Origin: Lotus japonicus
Taxonomy: Eukaryota; Streptophyta; Magnoliopsida; Fabales; Fabaceae
NCBI RefSeq assembly: GCF_012489685.1
Contig: NC_080044.1
Coordinates: 50,964,964-51,028,963 of the forward strand
Length of the DNA stretch: 64,000 nt
Direction: 5' to 3'
Part shown: positions 56,901 through 64,000 of the stretch, piece after piece
Layout of the letters: each line of letters begins with the position of its first letter
How positions within the stretch are numbered: the first letter of the stretch is position 1
Notes under the pieces: generated by a model
Seen by the model: the letters and a program-made list of their open reading frames with translations, nothing else
What the model was told of the DNA's origin: nothing
Databases searched by the model: none
Program-made: the position numbers and the translations under genes

Positions 56901-59610
56901 AAAAAGAGAAGAGAAGATGACTGTTAAAGGAAGAAGAAACATTGAAAAACAGAGAAGAAAACTGTGAAACAGGTAAAGGAAGAAGAAACATTGAAGAACA
57001 GAGTATAGGTTTTCAACAAAAAACAGAGGAATGAGAGGATGCGGAAAAGAGTATGATCTACTCAGCAGAAAGCAGAAACTCTAAGAAGGTTTGCTTGCAA
57101 GTTGCAACCGTGCTGTAGAGTGTAGTCTCTGAGAAGTGAGAACCAGAGAGAATTTGAAAGAGAGGAGAGGAGAGTTGAAGCGTTAATATAGAGAATAGTT
57201 ATTAGGGAATTAGGGTTTTTTTTTTTGAAAATGGGAATTAGGGTAATTAATGGGAATTAGCGTTAATAGGAGGTGGCCCATTATATGCTGTTTTTAAAAC
57301 CCTAAAAACTAGCCAGAAAAACGTTTGAATTCCATGAAATCCGTTATTTCCGTTTCTGGCATAACGCCGCTATGGCGTTCGCGGCCGCGATCGCGATTAT
57401 CGCGGTGGCCGCTATGTAGGCATAACGATTGCGGTGAAGCAAATTCCCGCTACGCTATAGCGGGTAGCGGCCGCTATCGCCGCTATTTAACAACACTGAT
57501 TAAACCTAGCATATCATTTTTCAATTTTTAATGATGCACACAACCACATCAACTCTAGTTTTGAGAGGTGAGATATTTGTGAACGCATAAAAGTGGGCTT
57601 TGGTCAATGGTCAAACAATAATTTAACTGTTCTAAACTTTTAATCTATCATCACAGTATAGTTTTGCAAATATCTCCTTCAAATGATGCCAAGGGGAAGA
57701 AAGCAAACCTTCTTAAGCACAGCACTTATTTCCTCATCATAGTCTAACTTAGAAGCCACATGAAGATCCTTTGCAGCCTCTTCCCACTGACCAAGCAGTG
57801 CTCGTGCCATGCCACGTGTCTTGTATCCTTTAGCAGAATCTGGATTGATCTGGAAAAAACAATACAATGTAAACATCGTTGCACCCAGGCAAGAGGGCCG
57901 GCACACATTTAAAAAGTAGTGTCACTGGCAAATTTAAAAACATGGGTTGTGCGTTAATCCATCAAAGAACAGGTAAACCCCATTAAATTAGTGCATGCAT
58001 GTAATCCTTCACCATTTAGTTGTCATACTCAGTGTTGTTAATTGCGGATCGCGGATTATAGCGGTAAGCCAAAAATTCGCTATTTCCAGCCTCTTAAAGC
58101 GGAAAATAGCGGAGTAGCGGTAAGCCAAAAAAGCACTACGCTATAGCGCCGCTATAACCGCTATTTAACAACACTGACTCATACTCAGAAGTAGAGGCAG
58201 AACTGAAAATTGAGAAATATGCAACACCAATGTTATCAATTAGCGGACATCGCAGCACTAATGCGCTATAGCATAGCACTTTGAGGGCTCACCGCCATCC
58301 GTTGTTTGCCTCTATTTTCCACTCTAAGGGCTTGACATGGAAGTTTTTAGCTTTCCGCTATTTTCCGCAATCCACAATTAACAACACTGTGCAACACCAG
58401 AAGTTTTTTATATGCCACAGCTCCCCCCACATCCGACCTAATTCTTTCCCTACTCAAAAAAAGCATATTTAAATGTACATTCCGATAAACATGTACTTCA
58501 GAGTGCAAAAACTCCTCTTAATTTAAGTTGTCTCTTGAGTGAACAAGTAAGCATTTACCATCTTGCCCTGGGATCATAACTTCCTAAGTAATTTTAAAGT
58601 GGGTATGCCTTGCTCATTTTCAGAGACTAGCTTACTTCAAACAAAGCTTTTTTCCTTATGGAGAAGCATAATGCAACAAAAACATTTAACAGTACATCAC
58701 AAACATAATTCATAGACCCACTTTAAGTCAAGCAAGGATATATAATCCAGTTTATAACTCAAACCAACAGAGATGAGAGAGTGTAACCTCCAAAGCAGCA
58801 TTTGCATCACGGATTGCAGCGTTCGGTTTCTTCATTTTGATGTAAACACTAGCTGCAAATAATTTGAACAATATAATAAAAAAACGAGCCTTTACTCTTC
58901 TGGGTGATAAGAAACAAATAACTAGATATTGAATAACACAAAATTTGAACAATCAGATAAAGTCAAAGTCATACCTCTGTTCCCATACATAATGGCAGAG
59001 GTAGGGTTGAGAGAAATCGCATCTGTCAAGCTCTCAATCGCCTCCTCCAAGTTACCTTCAGAAATCGCTTCCATAGCTTTAGCTTTAGCCAACTGCGAAG
59101 CCTCGCGACTCTCTTCAGTAACCTCAACAGAGGGGTCTCCCATCTGAAAATTCATTCACCATGAGGAAAAAAAACAACCCAATGCAACAAAAATCAACAA
59201 ATTTTCGTACAAAATAAAAGTAACCTTCTGTGGTGGATCATCATCAGGCTCAACGATTTCCCCTTCAAGCTCGATATCAGATTCAACTATCTCATCATCT
59301 TCCTCTGGTTCTTCCACCTTCACTTGCTCCTCATGAAGATCTTCTATATCATCATCGCTCTCCTCGTGCTTCTACCGCACCATTCACAAACATTCAATAC
59401 ACAAAAAACAAAAGTGAAATTCAAAAGGAAAAGACAAGGGTTTATGGGGGATTAGGGTACCGAATCGGAGTAAGCGGAAGAGGGAAGCTTGGCGCCGAGG
59501 CTTTCGAGGTAGTCACGGAAGAAGGAGAGTGAAGGATCGGCGAGGGTGGAAGGGTTGGACTGACACTGTTCGATGAAATGCTTCAGTTCTTTGAGCTTTG
59601 TTGCGTCCAT
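53965..59610 (-). CDS. HIP1: Hsp70-interacting protein (Hip/ST13-like co-chaperone)
   Basis: Nine exons with GT-AG introns: 59610-59461, 59371-59225, 59143-58975, 58852-58788, 57849-57709, 55541-55425, 55311-54994, 54884-54827, 54062-53965; 420 residues in frame throughout. Order: N-terminal Hip dimerisation segment (1-50, [12 protein letters not shown] and [10 protein letters not shown]), acidic linker (51-99), three TPR units (about 105-215, including [14 protein letters not shown] and [15 protein letters not shown]), a basic charged helix (225-265), eight MPGGFPGGG repeats in exon 7, and a C-terminal STI1/DP domain ([13 protein letters not shown] and [14 protein letters not shown]). Plant Hip proteins of this layout are about 440 residues. 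The TPR domain holds the Hsp70 ATPase domain in its ADP state in the cytosol (family knowledge). Introns 4 and 5 contain three hAT elements. No defect seen in coding or splice sites. Confidence 0.95.
55030..55250 (-). repeat. Coding minisatellite in HIP exon 7
   Basis: Eight 27-bp units encode MPGGFPGGG. Units differ mostly by silent changes, with the 5'-most units (higher coordinates) using CCTGG and the 3' ones CCGGG. It keeps all three frames open, so ORFs on the opposite strand here are artefacts. Confidence 0.9.
56466..57498. mobile_element. hAT-type element in HIP intron 5 (1033 bp)
   Basis: Starts CAGTGTTGTCAAATCGCG and ends CGCTATTTAACAACACTG. ATTAAACC flanks it (56458-56465 and 57499-57506). 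The ends are rich in GCGATCGCGG-type inverted units; the core has repeated AAAGGAAGAAGAAACA blocks. No transposase. Confidence 0.88.
58030..58176. mobile_element. hAT-family MITE in HIP intron 4, copy 1 (147 bp)
   Basis: CAGTGTTGTTAATTGCGG to CGCTATTTAACAACACTG. Flanks GTCATACT (58022-58029) and CTCATACT (58178-58185) match at seven of eight bases with one extra A. Confidence 0.75.
58228..58390. mobile_element. hAT-family MITE in HIP intron 4, copy 2 (163 bp)
   Basis: CAATGTTATCAATTAGCGG to ATTAACAACACTG, with perfect TGCAACAC duplications at 58220-58227 and 58391-58398. Confidence 0.82.
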
Positions 59611-59656
59611 GTTTTGGTCTGTGAAAGCGCAACAAAGCGCTGGTGTTGTTTTGGGC

Positions 59657-59663
59657 TTTTATA
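59657..59663 (-). promoter_or_regulatory. TATA box of HIP
   Basis: TATAAAA on the minus strand about 47 bases upstream of the ATG, implying a very short 5' UTR. Confidence 0.55.
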
Positions 59664-60084
59664 TGAGACTGGGTCTAGACTTTTCTTGACGAAATCAGCT
59701 TCTAGTAGCTTCTGTCTCAAATGTGTGCTAATCTTACTAGTTAGGGTTTACTACGTACTGATATCTCGTCACTTGTTCGGGGAGCGGTTGTATGTTTCTC
59801 TTAATGAATATTTTTTTCGACATCGAACTTGTGTTATTATCTTTATAGGTGTTTAGCTTATTTACATGTTAGGGTTTTTGGATAAACGTTTTTTAATACT
59901 AAAATTTATTTTTTTCACCGTGAAACTATAACTGTTTTAAATATATTATAATTAACATTATTGGTCAAATATTTACTATTCACCTGATGAGAATCTATCA
60001 ATAATCACTTTATTTTGGAAGAAAAGTTGTTATGGTCGGACTAAATATTCGCTCGGTGTACTATTGTCTTAGTCAGCCCAAAAG
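59664..60084. other. HIP upstream region
   Basis: Presumed promoter. A 92-codon plus ORF (59578-59856) overlaps the HIP start in antisense and has no family resemblance. Confidence 0.45.
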
Positions 60085-60470
60085 ACTCACAACCAGGTGA
60101 ATATTGTGTTGGTCGGCAATGACGATCAAGATAAAATCTTAACTAGTCCAATCAACTAGTGAAACAAGGTTGAACTGTTAGAGTTAATGATTCAAGACTA
60201 CAAAGTAAAACATCATCTTGATGGCTAGTTACAATGATTAGACAGATGTTAAAAACCTTCATAGTCGCTCATATCAAACTATATTAATGCATGTTTGATC
60301 ATTTGATAACTTAACCGTTATTTAGTTGTTCACATTTTGTTATTCTAGACTTTGTGACATTCTCTCCGATCTTGAGCTGATTTGAATATTAGAGTACATT
60401 TTATAGGTACATCCCTCATCGGGGATTCACACTGCCTATTCACATTCTCTGCCTCATTCACCACTTGATC
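60085..60470 (+). repeat. Dispersed repeat, copy B
   Basis: Diverged relative of 24405-24870 in the same orientation. Non-coding. Confidence 0.5.
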
Positions 60471-61595
60471 AAATGAAAATTCCTTGTAGCCAAGGTGTAA
60501 TTATGTAAAATAGCATCTAAGCAGCCAACGAGAAAATAGTAACACAACCATTGTAATAGAAAAAAAGAGTAACACAACCATCAATAAAATGACACCAATA
60601 GAATAATAAATAAAAAAATATATAAACGTGCTCAAATAGCTATAAAATTTAAAAGGTCTAATGAAAGAACATACATCGACACATTAGAAGAGCAGAACAA
60701 ACAAGACAAAATATTAAAGGCAAAAAGAGAAGTGTGAAAGAGAGTGAAACAAGATGCCAACGATAATTGCACAATAAATATATGATAATGCTTGTATGTA
60801 GTTGAGGTCAATAAATTTATATCTATACTTCTCGCCTATAAATGTCATTACTTTAAATTTAACATCTCATATCATTTCACTTATACGGAAGTTGAAGCAA
60901 CATATGTTTTTATCTCATTCATATCAGAGAATGGAATGAGTATAAACTCTTACAGTAAATAAATGTTATAACCTAATTATATTAAATAAGCTTATGAGGA
61001 AAATTAATTCTACAACATCAAAAAAATAATAAAATAAATTGAATAAGATGAGTGCAAGTAATATGGATTCAGAAAACATGCACATAAAATCCATGTAACT
61101 TGAATGCGTGACAAGTATCACTCTTACACACATAATGCAATTATACGCTACACAAAGCCTTATATTTCCTCAAGTATTTCAGACAATACGGTTAAAATAT
61201 GAGAAGTGTCTAGTGGGAAAAGATAACATTAATTTCCTTTTAACTCAAAATTTAGATCTTATTTATTTGCCCTCACATGATTATGTTAGCTTAAAGTACT
61301 TTTTAAAAAACTGAACAACTTTGGTGATGAAAAACCGTGTTAGAGAAGGTCTGAATTGCTTATATGAATAAGAAACGTGAAACCAAACATATTATTTTGT
61401 ATGTCAAAAATTCAGAAAAAAAAATACTAGAAGTGATTTATATTATTATATAAAATAGAATATTTTTTTTCTGTTAAATACCAGTATACCACATGTAACT
61501 TATTTCTTAATTTTTTTCTCGCTAATTAAAATAGGCCACACAGTCTGTCAATATAGTCAAACTCTTCCTAAAGCTTAACATCAAATTGAATTCTT
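60471..61595. other. Intergenic spacer
   Basis: AT-rich with no gene recognised. Confidence 0.5.
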
Positions 61596-61827
61596 TGTCA
61601 AACAACCACTTAATCCCAAAAGCTTAAGCTGTTGGGTAAGGGTCACTTTAATGGTTTTATATTATATTCTAACACGCCCCCTCACGCAAGAGCCCTTTGG
61701 GCTTGAAGCGTGGATAAATGCACAGGCCCACCTACCATGTGCTTAATTAAATTCCACTTTTTAATTAGAAAGTGAGGGGAGCAAGGATCGAACTATAGAC
61801 CTCTCGGTCATAGAGGCTCTGATACCA
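61596..61827 (-). mobile_element. TRIM-like element: PBS, short interior, PPT and 3' LTR
   Basis: Read on the minus strand: primer site TGGTATCAGAGC (61827-61816), about 130 bases of non-coding interior, polypurine tract GTGAGGGGGCG, and a 79-bp LTR from TGTTAGAATATAAT (61674) to TTTGACA (61596). No 5' LTR: copia coding sequence abuts the primer site directly. Confidence 0.65.
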
Positions 61828-63505
61828 TGTCAAAAGGCATCACAGTAACATTATTAGAGGACACAAATGGCAACCTAACATGTTTGCCAAACACACAAGA
61901 CTCACAAACTGCGCTAGAATTAAAATGCTCATAACTAATGAACTTATTACTACGAAGAGATTGTAAAGCAGAAGAACTGGGATGGCCAAGACGACTGTGC
62001 CAGAGACTCTGAGCTAGACCAGCAAATGGAAAGGACGGAGTGACTGGGTATAGGTCGCCAAAGCTGTTACATCTCATGAGTGGAATCCCCGTCTGAAAAT
62101 CATTAACCGAGAAGCCAAATGGGTCAAAACAAACAGAAACATTGTTATCAGTAGTAAGTTGTCGCACAGAAATCAAGTTTTTAACAATTTGTGGTGTGTG
62201 CAAGACATGGGAAAGAGTTAAAGGCTTTTGTTTTTGGGAGGTGGGTAGGGTGGTGTGTCCAGAACCCTGAATTGGAATACCCTGTCCGCTACCAACATAC
62301 AGTTTCTGATTAAGATGACTCAAACTAGAATAAGACGTGAGATTACCTTGTGAAGCCGCTACATGAGATGATGCGCCAGTGTCCATGTACCAAGTGCTGT
62401 CTGGAGGAGCAAGCGTCATAGTGTGCATGGCAGTGGCAATGTCAGTGGGCACGGGGGAGGCCGAAGCAGCATAAGCCTGAGGACGCGGTCCCAGAATGCC
62501 TGGTTGCCGTGGGGGAGCAGAGGGACGAGTCCACTGAGAGGTTGGGTATGGGCACGGAGGCACAACCCATGGAGGTGGGGCCCATCCCCAATGCTGGTAC
62601 GGGAAGTACTGTGGCGGAGGAGGCATCGGAGGAGAGGAGCCCTGAGAGGTGCCACTGCGGGATCCACCACCGTTGCCGCGATTCCCACCACGACCCTTAG
62701 AATTGTGGGAACGAGAACGGTTGGAGGACCGACGATCAGAGCTCTGGGAGGAGACATCAGAGGCACGCGACTGAGTAGCAACATAGGCAATAGGAGGCTC
62801 AACGGGCTTCATCTTAGCCAAACCTGCTTCCTCTAGGGTAAGCATGGAGCGAGCCTGATGAAAAGTGGGGAGCGGATTGCTCTGGCGGATCAATGTAGCA
62901 ACGCCCTTGTAGGCATCAGTAAGACCAGAAATAAGCTGCAAGACAAGACGATGATTGTTCACAGGAGCACCCACATCCCGGAGCTGGTCAGAAAGCGTCT
63001 TCAGACGCTGACAATAAGTGGTGACATTCGGAAAAGTCTCCATACGGACACCGGAGAATTCCTGCTCCAAAGCAACTGCACGCGCATTCTGATTGTCGTG
63101 GAAGATATCAGCCAAACGCTCCCAAGCGGCCAAAGCTGTGGAATTGGGTTCCATGACTGTGGACAACAAGTCGAGGGAAATGGTGGAATAGATCCACTGG
63201 AGAACGATGGAATCCAAAGTAGCCCACTGATCATAGGTGGGGTCAGTGACGGCCGGGGGTGGTTTGGCTGTGGAAGGAACAATATGATGCAAAACCCGAT
63301 GGGAACGGGCATGAATGCGAAAAAGTTCCGCCCACGTGCCATAGCGATCAGTCTCCATATCAAGTACAAGAGGAATATGATTCCTAATGTTAGAAACAAC
63401 AAGAGCAGGATGAAAATCCGGCTTTGCAGGAGTCGGAGTAGGTGAGGCAAGATCGGCGGTGGGAGGAGGAGTCGCATTGCTACCGTCATCGGAGGTGGAA
63501 GACAT
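61820..63505 (-). pseudogene. Ty1/copia Gag-protease-pre-integrase ORF, truncated
   Basis: The ATG at 63505 (MSSTSDDGS) opens about 560 codons. The gag domain (about 30-230) includes [20 protein letters not shown] and [10 protein letters not shown], typical of Ale/Retrofit-type copia. A proline- and glycine-rich linker follows. The protease motif [10 protein letters not shown] lies near residue 372 and the GAG-pre-integrase HHCC segment ([10 protein letters not shown] ... CESCVFGKH) near 510-555. The frame then reads MPFDMV and runs into the TRIM primer site, so integrase core, RT and RNase H are lost. No stop interrupts the surviving part, so truncation is recent relative to decay. The 5' LTR lies beyond the window. 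Confidence 0.9.
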
Positions 63506-64000
63506 GCTACTGTTTGTTTGTTTGTTTTTTTTTTTTTTTTTTTTTTTTTTTTGAACTGGGGCTGCCTGTCGGTTGAACCGGGTCTGGGCGGTTCAACCGT
63601 GTTGGTCGAACCGGGTGGAAGATAGCTGGGCGAACCGGTGTGGAGGTGACCCACTAACTTGCGGGTCGGGTTGCTGTGTTTGGCTGCTACACAGCAAGAT
63701 GAAGGACAGGTCCAAGCGTGGAGAAGGCGCGGCTTGGAGGCGGTGGCCGGCGGGGAGCGGCGGCGCGGGCGGCACCTGGTTGAGCGGCGGTGGTGCGTGG
63801 GGCGTGGGTTGTGCACGCGGGTCCGGGGAAGATCCGAGAAGGGGGATCGCGCGGGAGAGCAAGGCACGCAAAGGAGGAGGCGTGCGGCGGCGCTGTGGAG
63901 CGCGGCGGTGCTGGGGCCGGCGGCGGCGAGAGGTAGAGGGGCGGCGGCCGGATTGAACAAGAAGGAAGCGGCGGCTGCACAGCAAGGAAAAGGCAGCAGC
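63506..64000 (-). other. Copia untranslated leader
   Basis: On the minus strand it starts GC-rich with GCCGCC-type triplets (63690-64000), passes an inverted-repeat-like block with GGTTCAACC, and ends in a run of 28 A just before the gag ATG (T-run 63525-63552). Part of it recurs at about 16390-16437. Confidence 0.6.

Noticed and set aside
61770..61827. Possible tRNA gene (B-box-like AGTTCGATCC near a TGGTATCAGAGC)
   Set aside because: No cloverleaf can be drawn; the strings are the primer site and interior of a TRIM-type element.
62423..63445. Plus-strand ORFs of 137 and 195 codons opposite the copia gag
   Set aside because: Antisense shadows of a GC-rich coding region; no family resemblance.
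63001..63985. Overlapping 97-319-codon minus ORFs in the copia leader
   Set aside because: They occupy all frames of a GC-rich untranslated region, and the gag frame at 63505 accounts for the coding signal.

Overview
The window is nuclear DNA of a flowering plant. The evidence is an R2R3-MYB gene and a nine-exon Hsp70-interacting co-chaperone gene with plant-type introns, plus plant transposable elements of almost every order. A legume such as Lotus is my best guess from the overall repeat style; this is inference and no single feature proves it. There are no bacterial features. Only three loci look like ordinary or near-ordinary coding genes, and one of those sits inside a Helitron.

Layout. 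1-1.15 kb: AT-rich spacer. 1.16-11.34 kb: a three-level nest. A LINE 3' fragment (minus strand) is split by a CACTA transposon (1423-11090, CAA target duplication). The CACTA carries a captured MUB (membrane-anchored ubiquitin-fold) gene fragment and is itself interrupted by a young chromovirus (5578-10963) with an intact polyprotein ORF. 12.1-13.8 kb: long-TIR Mutator-like element 1 with two captured coding pieces. 14-17.6 kb: degenerate repeats, a miniature retrotransposon (TRIM), and a non-autonomous LTR element containing a hAT-type MITE. 20.5-21.2 kb: an internally deleted hAT transposon. 21.6-23.3 kb: the R2R3-MYB gene (minus). 26.0-29.06 kb: a Stowaway-like MITE, then a Helitron (minus, 26515-29060) with a one-OB-fold RPA-like gene. 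29.17-38.75 kb: a complete but mutated Tat-lineage Ty3/gypsy element with an antisense spliced extra gene. 41.8-42.7 kb: copia gag/protease remnant broken by a CACTA end. 42.9-47.8 kb: two Stowaway-like MITEs and Mutator-like elements 2 and 3 (element 2 carries an armadillo-repeat exon). 48.1-52.9 kb: decayed copia on the minus strand with a nested solo LTR. 54.0-59.6 kb: the HIP gene (minus), whose two largest introns hold three hAT elements of one family. 61.6-64 kb: a TRIM fused at its primer-binding site to a truncated copia gag/protease ORF (minus), running off the window.

The unifying theme is gene-fragment capture. At least one CACTA and two Mutator-like elements hold recognisable or probable exons from unrelated host genes (ubiquitin-fold, ARM-repeat, and an unidentified exon with splice sites), and a Helitron holds an RPA-like gene. 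Target-site duplications resolve most boundaries exactly: CAA, AAAAC, TTTAT, CATAT, TTTGTGGT, CTCGAGTT, ATTAAACC, TGCAACAC and a 10-bp MULE duplication. No conserved operon-like or defence-like system was found.
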